Source: Butyrivibrio sp.
Lineage (GTDB): Bacteria > Bacillota > Clostridia > Lachnospirales > Lachnospiraceae
Length of the DNA stretch: 64,000 nt
Direction: 5' to 3'
Assembly (NCBI GenBank): GCA_023664865.1
Contig: JAMPEU010000002.1
Location: forward strand, 172,092 to 236,091
The position numbers and the translations under genes were made by a program. Shown piece by piece: positions 35,738 to 44,806 of the stretch (the first letter of the stretch is position 1; the number at the start of each line of letters is the position of its first letter). The notes under the pieces are model-generated. The model made no database searches and was not told where the DNA came from. It was given only the letters and a program-made list of their open reading frames with translations.

Positions 35738-36754
35738 TTAATCTTCATACCCATTCGGATTATTGCTCTGCCATCTCCATGAGTCGGCGCACATATCTTT
35801 TATTCCGTACTGCGCTTCCCAGCCAAGCTCTCTTTTCGCCTTTTCCGCATTGGAATAGCAGGTCGCTATATCGCCCGGACGCCTGTCTTTTATCACATAA
35901 GGAATCTTAACCCCGGTAGCCTCCTCAAAGTTCTTGACAATATCAAGCACGCTGTAACCCGTTCCAGTCCCGAGATTGTAAATGCACAATCCAGCTTTTT
36001 CTTCTATTTTCTTTAACGCCTTAACATGTCCTACCGCTAAGTCTACGACATGGATATAATCGCGCACTCCGGTTCCGTCAGGAGTGTCATAATCGTTGCC
36101 GAATACTCCAAGTTCTTTCAATTTGCCGACTGCAACCTGTGTGATATAAGGCATAAGATTATTAGGGATGCCGTTCGGATTCTCGCCTATGGTTCCGCTC
36201 TTGTGCGCACCGATTGGATTGAAGTAGCGCAGCAGGATTACGTTCCACTCAGGATCCGCCTTCTGCATATCGGTAAGAATCTGCTCCAGCATGGATTTCG
36301 TCCAGCCATAAGGATTGGTGCATTGTCCTTTCGGACATTCCTCTGTTATCGGTATAATTGCCGGATCTCCATATACGGTAGCCGACGAAGAGAAAATAAT
36401 GTTCTTTACATTGTGTTTTCTCATCACATCTACCAATGTCAATGTTCCCGCGATATTATTCTCATAATATTCCCACGGCTTCGCTACGGACTCGCCTACC
36501 GCCTTTAGCCCTGCAAAATGTATGCAGGAATCTATTTTTTCATTATTAAATACTTCTTCTAACGCCGCCCTGTCCAGAATATCTGCACGGTAAAACTTAA
36601 CAGGCTTGCCTGTAATCTTCTCTACGCGCTGTAAAGATTTCTCACTGGAATTGACAAGATTGTCAACTACCACAACATCATAACCTGCATTCTGCAGTTC
36701 CACTACCGTATGGGAACCGATATATCCGGCTCCGCCAGTTACCAAAATTGCCAT
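35738..36754 (-). CDS. galE: UDP-glucose 4-epimerase
   Basis: Interconverts UDP-glucose and UDP-galactose. 338 residues, the usual length. N-terminal [15 protein letters not shown] binds NAD; the catalytic Ser is in SSSATVYG and Tyr/Lys in [23 protein letters not shown] and [11 protein letters not shown] are typical of GalE. It follows a UDP-sugar pyrophosphorylase gene by 35 bases, so the pair can feed hexose-1-phosphate into UDP-sugars without a GalT uridylyltransferase. Confidence 0.96.
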   Translation of the reverse strand: MAILVTGGAGYIGSHTVVELQNAGYDVVVVDNLVNSSEKSLQRVEKITGKPVKFYRADILDRAALEEVFNNEKIDSCIHFAGLKAVGESVAKPWEYYENNIAGTLTLVDVMRKHNVKNIIFSSSATVYGDPAIIPITEECPKGQCTNPYGWTKSMLEQILTDMQKADPEWNVILLRYFNPIGAHKSGTIGENPNGIPNNLMPYITQVAVGKLKELGVFGNDYDTPDGTGVRDYIHVVDLAVGHVKALKKIEEKAGLCIYNLGTGTGYSVLDIVKNFEEATGVKIPYVIKDRRPGDIATCYSNAEKAKRELGWEAQYGIKDMCADSWRWQSNNPNGYED

Positions 36755-36789
36755 AAAAACGCCTCCTGACTTATTTTTATTTTAAAATA

Positions 36790-38016
36790 TTACAATACTA
36801 TACCGTTCTCTTCGCACAATTTTCTTGCGCTCTCTACTGAGTCCACTCCGGTTTTATTTTTAATGGGTGCAAACTCGTTATTCCTAACCACCTCAAACGG
36901 AAGGCAGGACTCAAGCTGGTACACCATATCCAGTACAAGCTGTTCATACTTGCAGCCGTTCGGTTCTTCGGGCTTCACTGTTTCTCCCGCTTCATTCAGA
37001 TAAGGAATCTTCTTCTCTACCACATGGAGCGGAAGCTTCTTTGCCACGATTTCTTCCAAATCTTTTTCCCTGAACAGATAATTAAGGATTACGCCGAAAT
37101 TGTACACCGGCTCTCCGTTTGCATCTTTAGTATTCATAAGCTCGTCGGTCAGTTCATAATATTCCACAATTGACGGTCTGCCGTCCTCTAAGCACATCAC
37201 GCCGATTCTTTCATCGGGAGCATTTTTACGCACTACTTTAGAGCCAACTGCACAACTTTTAAGTATGGTCGCTCCAACGAAGCACGGATCGGCAATCCGC
37301 TGCAATACGTTGTCTACCGCAAATACATTCAACCACTCTATTCCTTCTTTATGCAGCTTATCGACCAGTCCTGCTTTCATCATCGACGAAAACCAGCCGC
37401 CGTTGCCATTTGGCGATGTGGACATCTTTCCCTTAGTCTCCATATATACTTTTCCGTTATAATCAGAAGCTGGCGCCATATCCTGAATGAAAAACGAGAT
37501 ATATTCAGGATTATATCCAAAATAATTTTTTTCTTGCAAAAAGCTCGTAGTCGCCTGATGGTTCTTATCGCTTGTCATAATAAAAAGATGAACCCAAGCG
37601 TCCGTCAGATGCACCACATCCAGCAGATTCTCAATAATGCGCTGGAAAATATAGACATCCTTAGTAACGCCGATATTATATAATCCCTTGGGTGCATCGG
37701 AGCCGAGTCTTGTTCCCATGCCGCCTGCCAAAAGCACTGCCCCCACTTTTCCGGACTTAATCGCATCGATGCCGATTGCCGTAAATTCATCTTTTTTCGC
37801 CTCTATCTCAGAACGCTGCATTACTGAAAGCGGCGTTATTTTACCGCGCGGAGCCGGAGCGTTCCTGTCCTTACATAAAGCCAGCACTTCCATATCAGTA
37901 TCTTCTATCTGCTTGAGCAGTTCCGACTGTTCATTCTGTGTCAACTCATCATAGTATTTCAGAACATGGAGCTGCCCGTATTTCTCTAATTTTGCATACG
38001 CTTCATTATAATTCAT
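36790..38016 (-). CDS. UDP-sugar pyrophosphorylase (UDPGP family)
   Basis: 408 residues. VLLAGGMGTRLGSDAPKGLY is the nucleotide-binding loop of the eukaryote-like UDPGP family (UDP-GlcNAc/UDP-glucose pyrophosphorylases), not the bacterial GalU family. NVFAVDNVLQRIADPCFVG and KVVRKNAPDERIGVM are further family blocks. It makes a UDP-sugar from UTP and a sugar 1-phosphate; coupling to galE suggests glucose/galactose or N-acetylhexosamine 1-phosphates, as in gut bacteria that use host glycans. The start ATG follows GAGG by 7 bases. A structured leader precedes it. Confidence 0.87.
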   Translation of the reverse strand: MNYNEAYAKLEKYGQLHVLKYYDELTQNEQSELLKQIEDTDMEVLALCKDRNAPAPRGKITPLSVMQRSEIEAKKDEFTAIGIDAIKSGKVGAVLLAGGMGTRLGSDAPKGLYNIGVTKDVYIFQRIIENLLDVVHLTDAWVHLFIMTSDKNHQATTSFLQEKNYFGYNPEYISFFIQDMAPASDYNGKVYMETKGKMSTSPNGNGGWFSSMMKAGLVDKLHKEGIEWLNVFAVDNVLQRIADPCFVGATILKSCAVGSKVVRKNAPDERIGVMCLEDGRPSIVEYYELTDELMNTKDANGEPVYNFGVILNYLFREKDLEEIVAKKLPLHVVEKKIPYLNEAGETVKPEEPNGCKYEQLVLDMVYQLESCLPFEVVRNNEFAPIKNKTGVDSVESARKLCEENGIVL

Positions 38017-38036
38017 GGCTATACCTCATATTTCCC

Positions 38037-38190
38037 GCATCGCTTGTTTTTCTTTTGCGGCTATTATTCTATACTCGCAAACTCGCGCTTTCAGCGCTTC
38101 ATGTCCGATTACATCGGACGTTTGCTCGTTAATGCCGCAAGAAAAACAAATGCCGCTTCGCGTCGCTTGCTTTTCTTTTGCGGCTATTAT
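38037..38190 (-). promoter_or_regulatory. Structured leader with duplicated ends before the UDP-sugar pyrophosphorylase gene
   Basis: A 31-base direct repeat with 2 mismatches flanks the region (38037-38067 and 38160-38190). Inside it, TTGTTTTTCTTTTGCGGC (38044-38061) pairs with GCCGCAAGAAAAACAA (38134-38149), enclosing a CAAAC/GTTTG stem and two hairpins, GCGCT-TTC-AGCGC and GTCCGAT-TAC-ATCGGAC: a branched fold. The transcript from the 38186-38214 promoter would contain nearly all of it. Confidence 0.6.
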
Positions 38191-38214
38191 ATCATATATC
38201 CAAAATTTGCTCAA
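38186..38214 (-). promoter_or_regulatory. Promoter of the UDP-sugar pyrophosphorylase-galE operon
   Basis: Minus strand: TTGAGC (38209-38214), 17 bases, TATAAT (38186-38191). Predicted leader about 160 bases. Confidence 0.65.
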
Positions 38215-38273
38215 TAATAGTATAGAGATATTTTTATTTCTTTAACTCCAGCCATAACTCCAGAAAAATAAAT

Positions 38274-38302
38274 TTGACATAACCCCAAAATTAGCATATA
38301 CT
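38274..38302 (+). promoter_or_regulatory. Promoter of the CDF transporter gene
   Basis: TTGACA (38274-38279), 17 bases, TATACT (38297-38302). Confidence 0.75.
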
Positions 38303-38372
38303 ATGTTATTTGAACCACGAATAAACAGCTGTAATAATCCAAGTTTATTCTATATTATCGGAGGGTACATAT

Positions 38373-39302
38373 TTGGACGAATATAAATCATTAGAACACG
38401 CCATACAAGGCGGCATACATATGAAGGCAATAAAAGACAATCCGGCATATAAGGCATCCGCATTGAGCATCGTCGTGAACCTTTTGCTTTCCCTGATTAA
38501 ACTTATAACCGGAATCATCGGCAACTCCAACGCCATGGTCTCTGACGCCATTCACTCTGCCTCAGACGTATTCAGCACCATTGTAGTTATTATTGGCGTA
38601 AAGATGGCGGGTAAAAAGGCAGACAGCGACCACCCCTACGGACATGAGCGCATGGAGTGCGTCGCCGCGATTATTCTCGCCATGCTGCTTGCAATCGTAG
38701 GCGCCGGAATAGGTTTAGCCGGTATAAAAAAGATAGCTGCCGGCAATTATGACAATCTTGTCATTCCCGGTCTGCTTCCGCTCGCTGCCGCTGTGATTTC
38801 CATTGTAGTCAAAGAGTGGATGTTCTGGTATACCAGAGCTGTTGCCAAAAAGATTAATTCCGGCGCGCTTATGGCGGACGCATGGCATCATCGTTCTGAC
38901 GCGCTTTCGTCAATCGGTTCGTTTGCAGGTATTTTATTTGCCAGAATCGGATATCCCATCATGGACGCCGTCGCAGGAGTCATTATAAGCCTGTGCATTA
39001 TCAAGGTCTCCTACGATATATTTAAGGATGGTCTTGATAAAATGGTAGACCATAGCTGCGATAGTGAAACCGAACAGAAGATACGCGAGTCCGTGTTAGG
39101 CGTTGCGGGCGTGCGTGGAATAGACGATTTAAAGACAAGGCTTTTTGGCGATAAGATTTATGTCGATTTGGAAATCTTGTTAGACAGAGAATTAACTTTA
39201 GGAAATGCTCACAAAATCGCGGAACAGGTTCATGATACAATAGAAAAAAACTTTACTACCTGCAAGCACTGTATGGTTCATGTCAATCCTACGGAAGAAT
39301 AA
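38373..39302 (+). CDS. Cation diffusion facilitator transporter
   Basis: 309-residue CDF efflux protein for Zn, Fe, Mn or similar divalent ions, driven by proton antiport. Six membrane helices (about 30-230); the intramembrane metal site is seen as SDAIHSASD in helix 2 and DAWHHRSDALS in helix 5 (HxxxD in both). The C-terminal cytoplasmic domain (about 235-305) ends HCMVHVNPTEE. DHPYGHERME is a strong family marker. The start is a TTG with GGAGG 8 bases before it; an ATG 16 codons later (38421) is the alternative. It precedes a MATE gene by 19 bases, probably co-transcribed. Confidence 0.93.
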   Translation: MDEYKSLEHAIQGGIHMKAIKDNPAYKASALSIVVNLLLSLIKLITGIIGNSNAMVSDAIHSASDVFSTIVVIIGVKMAGKKADSDHPYGHERMECVAAIILAMLLAIVGAGIGLAGIKKIAAGNYDNLVIPGLLPLAAAVISIVVKEWMFWYTRAVAKKINSGALMADAWHHRSDALSSIGSFAGILFARIGYPIMDAVAGVIISLCIIKVSYDIFKDGLDKMVDHSCDSETEQKIRESVLGVAGVRGIDDLKTRLFGDKIYVDLEILLDRELTLGNAHKIAEQVHDTIEKNFTTCKHCMVHVNPTEE

Positions 39303-39321
39303 GGGGAGGCGCTTATATATT

Positions 39322-40668
39322 ATGGAAAAAGATATGACAAAAGGAAGTCCGATGAAACTGATTCTTAGCTTTTCGATTCCGCTATTGTTCGGAGCTCTTT
39401 TTCAACAGTTTTACAGCATGGTGGACGCTATTATAGTCGGACATTATCTCGGCGTAGACGCTTTAGCAGCGGTAGGCGCTACCGGCTCTGTCAACTTTCT
39501 TATTATAGGTTTCTGTCTGGGCGTATGCAACGGTTTTGCTATTCCCATCGCTCAGGAATTTGGCGCGGGCAATGAACGAAATCTGCGTAAATATGCAGCC
39601 GGAAGCGTGCGGCTTTCCGTGATTTTCGCTATTGTCATGACTATAATAGTAGTGCTTCTGTGCCGTCCCATTCTGCAGTTAATGCGCACTCCGTCAAATA
39701 TTATAGACGAGTCTTACAATTACATAGTAGTTATTTTTATGGGCATACCCATTGTCTATCTCTATAACATGACCTCGGCAATAATCCGTTCTTTAGGAGA
39801 CAGCAAAACCCCTGTCATTTTCCTTATCATGTCGGCGCTGCTCAATATCCTATTGGACTGTCTATGTATCACGATATTCCACTGGGGAGTGCGTGGGGCG
39901 TCAATCGCAACAGTCGTATCGCAGGCTGTCGCCGGAATATGCTGTCTGCTCTATATGCGGAAGAAATTCCCGATACTGCATCTTAATAAGGACGATTGGA
40001 TAAAAGATAAAAACTTCATGTTTAAGCTGTGCAACATGGGTTTGCCGATGGGACTGCAATATTCCATTACAGCCATCGGCAGTATAATTTTGCAGAGCGC
40101 CGTCAATGGGATAGGTTCGGATGCGGTTGCAACAGTTACCGCCGGAAGTAAATTAAGCATGTTTTTAGTCTGTCCTTTCGACAATCTGGGTTCTGCAATG
40201 GCTACCTACGGCGGTCAGAACGTGGGAGCGGGTAAGCTTGAGCGTATCGGCAAAGGTTTGAAAGACTGCGTAATCCTGGGCGCGGCATATTCCGTGATTG
40301 CTTTAGGCATTGTCATACTTTTCGGGAAAAATCTGCTGCTGCTTTTCTTAGAGCAGGACGAAATCGCGATTTTAGGCAATGCACAATGGTATCTGTTAAT
40401 GAACGCCTGTTTCTATTTCCCGCTTGCGCTGGTTAATATCGTGCGCTTTCTTATTCAGGGCATGGGATACAGCAAGCTTGCCGTCTTTGCCGGATTTTTC
40501 GAGATGGTGGCAAGAAGCCTGATGGGGTTTGTGATTGTCCCCCTTGTAGGATTTTCCGCAGTCGGTTTTGCCAATCCTCTTGCCTGGGTATTCGCGGATA
40601 TTTTCTTAATCCCCGCATACATATATGCGCGTAAGGATATGGAAAGACGGCTTAGCCGGAACAGCTAG
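39322..40668 (+). CDS. MATE-family multidrug efflux transporter
   Basis: 448-residue protein with twelve predicted helices and the internal two-fold repeat of MATE exporters. The N-terminus KGSPMKLILSFSIPLLFGALFQQFYSMVDAIIVG is typical of the DinF/NorM-like Firmicutes branch, as is GLPMGLQYSITAIGSIILQ at the start of the second half. It exports cationic drugs or metabolites using sodium or proton gradients; substrate unknown. The start at 39322 follows GGGGAGG. It is likely in one transcript with the CDF gene and ends 25 bases before palindrome A4. Confidence 0.93.
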   Translation: MEKDMTKGSPMKLILSFSIPLLFGALFQQFYSMVDAIIVGHYLGVDALAAVGATGSVNFLIIGFCLGVCNGFAIPIAQEFGAGNERNLRKYAAGSVRLSVIFAIVMTIIVVLLCRPILQLMRTPSNIIDESYNYIVVIFMGIPIVYLYNMTSAIIRSLGDSKTPVIFLIMSALLNILLDCLCITIFHWGVRGASIATVVSQAVAGICCLLYMRKKFPILHLNKDDWIKDKNFMFKLCNMGLPMGLQYSITAIGSIILQSAVNGIGSDAVATVTAGSKLSMFLVCPFDNLGSAMATYGGQNVGAGKLERIGKGLKDCVILGAAYSVIALGIVILFGKNLLLLFLEQDEIAILGNAQWYLLMNACFYFPLALVNIVRFLIQGMGYSKLAVFAGFFEMVARSLMGFVIVPLVGFSAVGFANPLAWVFADIFLIPAYIYARKDMERRLSRNS

Positions 40669-40692
40669 TTACAGAATTTTCATGTTCAGGCA

Positions 40693-40779
40693 CGAGTTTA
40701 TGTGACATGAACAAAAACGGGGTTCCATGCCTGAAAAGCGGTAAGTCACCCCTTATTTTGTTCATGTCACATAAACTCT
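40693..40779 (-). repeat. Family A palindromic repeat, copy A4
   Basis: 87 bp, inverted relative to A1-A3, so that it again presents the same strand to the gene that ends before it (the plus-strand MATE gene, 25 bases away). Stem bases TGTGAC/GTCACA and GGGGT/ACCCC pair perfectly and differ from the other copies. Apical sequence conserved. Confidence 0.85.
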
Positions 40780-40819
40780 GGTTATAAAAATAGAGTGTTA
40801 GAAAAGGAGCATAGGGCAT

Positions 40820-41929
40820 ATGGCAGTTACAATTTTTACTATGACACACAAAAAATTTGAAGAACCATCTGATAAAATTTATCTCCCCCTTCACGTAGGG
40901 CGCGCCTGCGGCGAAGATTTAGGATATGCCGGCGATAATACCGGAGACAACATTTCCTTAAAAAACTGTTTTTACGGAGAGCTTACCGGTGTATACTGGG
41001 TGTGGAAAAACGTGAAAACCACGGATTATGTCGGCATATGCCATTACAGGAGATATTTCTGCACGGAAGAGGGCAGGATTCTTAATGAGAAAGATTATCT
41101 GGATATACTAAAAGAATACGATATCATTACTTCCAAAAAGCTTAAGCTGAATTATTCTTATTACGACGGCTATGCAAGCGATTACAATATATACGATTTG
41201 GAGGCCACGGGAGAAGTTATCCGCCGCAAATATCCCGAATATTATAAGAACTTTGAGAAACTTGTGCATGGAAACGGCACATATTTTGCTAATATGATGG
41301 CAGCTGACAAGGCTTTATACGACGAATACTGTACATGGCTGTTTTCCATTTTTGATGAAGCGGAAAAATTAATTAACGCGGAGGGCTATGACGATTACCA
41401 CAAGCGGGTATTCGGCTTTATTTCCGAATTTCTTTTGTTTGTCTGGGTTCAAACCAAAGGGCTTAAAGCCTATGAATGTAAAGTCGGCATGACGACGGAA
41501 AAATATGAAACCAAACAGATGAAAGAGCGTCTGGCAGATTTTTTCCTAAGAAAAGACTTAAAGAACGCAAAAGAATATTTTCTAAGAGAGTTGGAAAAAC
41601 GCCCTGACGTGTTAATGGAAGCCTCGGACATTACAGGCGAGCTTAAGCTGTCCATGCAGGTAATCGCGGTCTGCGAACTTGAACAGGCGGAATATGACAC
41701 AAGCGTCATTGACAAGATACAAAAATTTGATGAGCTGATGCACTACTTCAACGAACTAAACGAGCTAATTAATTCTTTCCGTATGGGAAATGCAAAAGAA
41801 GAAGATATCCGCTCCGTCAAACTCTTAGAAGTATCGGATATCGCCATAGAAGCCTCTGCGAGGCTCTTCTGCACGCATGAAGACGAACTTGCACAAGTCG
41901 TTCAAGCGGTTAAAGACGCATTGCTCTAA
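40820..41929 (+). CDS. DUF4422 glycosyltransferase-like protein
   Basis: 369 residues. The first 230 match DUF4422, found in capsule and exopolysaccharide glycosyltransferases: IYLPLHVGRA, LTGVYWVWKN, DYVGICHYRRYF, and YDIITSKKLKL. The last 130 residues are helical and rich in charge, an extension not needed for the domain. No membrane segment. GGAG precedes the start by about 11 bases. It faces an MBOAT/DHHW O-acetylation pair, so a role in surface polysaccharide is plausible but there is no full polysaccharide locus here. Confidence 0.85.
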   Translation: MAVTIFTMTHKKFEEPSDKIYLPLHVGRACGEDLGYAGDNTGDNISLKNCFYGELTGVYWVWKNVKTTDYVGICHYRRYFCTEEGRILNEKDYLDILKEYDIITSKKLKLNYSYYDGYASDYNIYDLEATGEVIRRKYPEYYKNFEKLVHGNGTYFANMMAADKALYDEYCTWLFSIFDEAEKLINAEGYDDYHKRVFGFISEFLLFVWVQTKGLKAYECKVGMTTEKYETKQMKERLADFFLRKDLKNAKEYFLRELEKRPDVLMEASDITGELKLSMQVIAVCELEQAEYDTSVIDKIQKFDELMHYFNELNELINSFRMGNAKEEDIRSVKLLEVSDIAIEASARLFCTHEDELAQVVQAVKDALL

Positions 41930-41931
41930 AT

Positions 41932-41961
41932 TGCGCGAGTCGCTCTAAGTCAACTCGCGCA
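41932..41961. terminator. Terminator between converging genes
   Basis: TGCGCGAGT (41932-41940) and ACTCGCGCA (41953-41961) form a perfect 9-bp stem followed on the plus strand by GATAATTATTTTG. It separates the DUF4422 gene from the DHHW gene. Confidence 0.75.
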
Positions 41962-41966
41962 GATAA

Positions 41967-43094
41967 TTATTTTGTAAGCAGGTTTATATCTCTTAAGACG
42001 TCCATGCGCCGTTCCCCGGTTTCCCATATTATGACGTCTGCGTTATATTTTGTCACCATATCCATAGTAAACTGTGATATATCAATCCAGTATACTTCTT
42101 TATAATATCCTTCCGCTACCCAGGAAAGGAAGCCCGAAAACGAGTCGCCTACTATAATTGCAGTCTCGTCCCGGTACTGTGATGCGTCCGCAGTTGAAGA
42201 GTCGAATACATATACGGTATCAATATCGTATTTATCCGTAACATTGCCTATCATCGCCAAATCTCCGGCATAGCTGTCTGTTTCTATTTTAAAATTCACT
42301 GAATCAAGATCAGCATAAGTTCCATACGCTTCCTTGAATATCTCCTGCAGCCCCACGAACGCGCCTTTTTGATTCCAATGCGTATCCGTCGTATAATAAA
42401 CCTGATGCTCCTCTTTCACGTCCTGAAACGCCTGTTTCGGATAAATATACACAAGGTCCGTCTTTTCTTTAATATAATCCGCTACCTGCTCTCCCCTTGA
42501 GATTTCATCCACCCTTATAATCGTATCAGGCATATACTCATCATATACAATTTCCTTATTGGGCACTGTAATTACATAGAAATCAATTCCCAGCTCTTTA
42601 AAATAATTCCTCATTTCGCTCAAATTCAGCGCTATTACCACAAGGTCATTGCCGCTATAATGATTAATCCCCATATAGTCCCAAATAGGTCTGCCGTCGT
42701 CCTCCCTCTTATAGAAGAGCCAATTATCCTTGCCAAGCAAAAGCTGCGTGGAGCCGATATATCTGCCGCCCGTCATAAACATAGTAAGTTCTTCGTTAAA
42801 CTTTATCATGCCGTCCCTTAAAAACAGCCTTTCCGTAAAAGCGGTAAGATTATCATGCACTGCCTCATACAGATTCTTGTTATTGACCTCCGCGGCAGTT
42901 TCTTCCACACTGTCCCCATCATCGTCGGCATCATCAGTATTGCTCCGCAGCGCACCGTTATTTTCAAGCACTTCCTGCTTATCGGAAGAATCGTTTTCTT
43001 TTTCCGGAAGGAAGCCTTTTACTACCGTTGCGGCAGGCACAAACAATATAAATATCATAAATATTACGGCTATATATTTTTCACGAATTTTCAT
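41967..43094 (-). CDS. DHHW-family protein (AlgX/AlgJ-like O-acetylation partner)
   Basis: 375 residues from MKIREKY. An N-terminal membrane anchor (about 8-28), a low-complexity acidic linker to about 75, then an SGNH-like domain with the DHHW hallmark TDTHWNQKGAF and VGDSFSGFL. Such proteins partner with MBOAT membrane acyltransferases to acetylate extracellular or wall polysaccharide. It begins 19 bases after the MBOAT stop. Start choice among 43094, 43103 and longer forms is uncertain; GAGGG lies before the first two. Confidence 0.87.
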   Translation of the reverse strand: MKIREKYIAVIFMIFILFVPAATVVKGFLPEKENDSSDKQEVLENNGALRSNTDDADDDGDSVEETAAEVNNKNLYEAVHDNLTAFTERLFLRDGMIKFNEELTMFMTGGRYIGSTQLLLGKDNWLFYKREDDGRPIWDYMGINHYSGNDLVVIALNLSEMRNYFKELGIDFYVITVPNKEIVYDEYMPDTIIRVDEISRGEQVADYIKEKTDLVYIYPKQAFQDVKEEHQVYYTTDTHWNQKGAFVGLQEIFKEAYGTYADLDSVNFKIETDSYAGDLAMIGNVTDKYDIDTVYVFDSSTADASQYRDETAIIVGDSFSGFLSWVAEGYYKEVYWIDISQFTMDMVTKYNADVIIWETGERRMDVLRDINLLTK

Positions 43095-43113
43095 GCTTTT
43101 CATGCCCTCTTCA

Positions 43114-44526
43114 TTAGAAATTAAAATAAATAAACGGGTTATACGCATTGTTGCTGATAAAAGATACAGATATTATAAGTATTGACAAGATGCCCGCCGC
43201 ATATATTACATGCCATGCCTTATACTTGCCAAACTTTTTGTCCATCCAGGGGACGATGGGTGCGCAGCACATGATTCCGGCGATAAAATAGAACCAGTTT
43301 TGCGCAATGTACGCCGATACTGCACTTTCATAAATTCCTTTTGTCCCTACTCCAATCAGCGCCTTAAAATATGTGACGGCTGCACCGATTCCCGGTGAGC
43401 GGAAGATAACAAGCCCGAACATAAACACAAGCACTGTATAAATATGCCCCCACCATGTTTTTTTCTTAGCCAAGCCTGTCATTTTTTCAAAAGTTAATAC
43501 CACGAAATACAACAGCCCCCAGGCTATAAACGTCCAATTCGCCCCATGCCATAAGCCGGTAAGAAACCATACGACGAATATATTAAATATCTGCCGCGGT
43601 TTGGATACCCTGCTGCCGCCAAGCGGAATATATACATAATCGCGGAACCACGACGCCAGCGATATATGCCATCTGCGCCATAAATCCGTTACGGTTGATG
43701 CAGTATAGGGATAATTAAAGTTCTCTTTAAAATGGAAACCAAACATTGAACCGAGACCGATAGCCATATCGGAGTATCCGGCAAAGTCAAAAAATATCTG
43801 CAATGTATAGGCAACTATTCCCAGCCACGCCATCGCCATAGACGCATGGAAACTGCCGTCTATAACAAGCAAATCAAAGACGTAATCCGCTATAACCGCC
43901 ATATTGTTGGCGATGATTACCTTTTTGCCAAGCCCTATGCAAAACCTCGTCACTCCCGAAGAAAAATCTTCAAAGTTCTCCACCCTGTTTTCTATCTGCT
44001 CGGCAATAGTCTCATATCTTACGATAGGTCCGGCAATCAGCTGCGGGAAAAATGAAACATAGAGTCCTACTGACAGTGGATTTTTCTGTACCTTTCCATC
44101 CCCTCTGTATACGTCGATGACATATGACATTGCCTGAAAAGTAAAGAAAGATATGCCAATGGGAAGAGATACTTCCGGCACTGGAATCTCCATATGGAGA
44201 AACCTGTTAATCTGCAATACGGCAAATACACTGTACTTAAACCAGCCCAGTATTCCGACGTTGGTTAATACCATAAGCGCCAGCACAATCTTCACAGCCA
44301 TTCCTCTATCGCGAAGCTTATCCACCAGAATACCGAAAATCCAGTTAAAGATAATAGTGGCAATCATTAAAAGCACATACACGGGTTCGCCCCATGCGTA
44401 AAAAATAAGACTCGCCGCCAGCAGAAATATATTTTTTAATTTCCTCGTCTTACGCAGCAGCACATAATATATTACCAGCACGCAGGGCAAAAATATAAAT
44501 AAAAAGATTTCACTTGAAAAAACCAT
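43114..44526 (-). CDS. MBOAT-family O-acyltransferase (AlgI/DltB-like)
   Basis: 470-residue membrane protein with about eleven helices. It carries LPIGISFFTFQAMSYVIDVYRG, the family core WRRWHISLASWFRDYVYIPLGG, and the catalytic histidine in TGLWHGANWTFIAWG. It passes acetyl groups across the membrane to a surface polymer together with the DHHW protein next to it. AlgI-type rather than DltB because no dlt genes are present and the partner is DHHW. Confidence 0.93.
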   Translation of the reverse strand: MVFSSEIFLFIFLPCVLVIYYVLLRKTRKLKNIFLLAASLIFYAWGEPVYVLLMIATIIFNWIFGILVDKLRDRGMAVKIVLALMVLTNVGILGWFKYSVFAVLQINRFLHMEIPVPEVSLPIGISFFTFQAMSYVIDVYRGDGKVQKNPLSVGLYVSFFPQLIAGPIVRYETIAEQIENRVENFEDFSSGVTRFCIGLGKKVIIANNMAVIADYVFDLLVIDGSFHASMAMAWLGIVAYTLQIFFDFAGYSDMAIGLGSMFGFHFKENFNYPYTASTVTDLWRRWHISLASWFRDYVYIPLGGSRVSKPRQIFNIFVVWFLTGLWHGANWTFIAWGLLYFVVLTFEKMTGLAKKKTWWGHIYTVLVFMFGLVIFRSPGIGAAVTYFKALIGVGTKGIYESAVSAYIAQNWFYFIAGIMCCAPIVPWMDKKFGKYKAWHVIYAAGILSILIISVSFISNNAYNPFIYFNF

Positions 44527-44627
44527 GTCGGACTCTCCATCATAAGAACAATATTATAAGTAAACCATTGTTTCTATAATATCGCACCCATAGGTTTTTT
44601 ACAAGTATGCAATTCCATTTTTCATAA

Positions 44628-44806
44628 CAGTTCAGCCCGCGGACACATGGACGCATATATTTCCCTGAGCGGTCCTTGGAAAACGCCGGCACTTAGTGAA
44701 AAAGCTGCTTTTTAGCTTTTGAACTTAGTACCGCTGCGATTTTCCACGGAGTGAGAACGTGCCGCTCAGGGAAATATATGCGTCTATGCGTCCGCGGGCT
44801 GAACTG
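44628..44806 (-). repeat. Family B long palindrome, copy B3
   Basis: 179 bp between the MBOAT start and the DUF2812 stop; the right arm ends exactly where the stop codon (44807-44809) begins. The 45-base arms (CAGTTCAGCCCGCGGACAC...CTGAGCGG) pair with about one mismatch. The core matches B1 on the opposite strand, including the AAAAGCT/AGCTTTT hairpin; the outermost 11 bases match B2. Confidence 0.85.
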
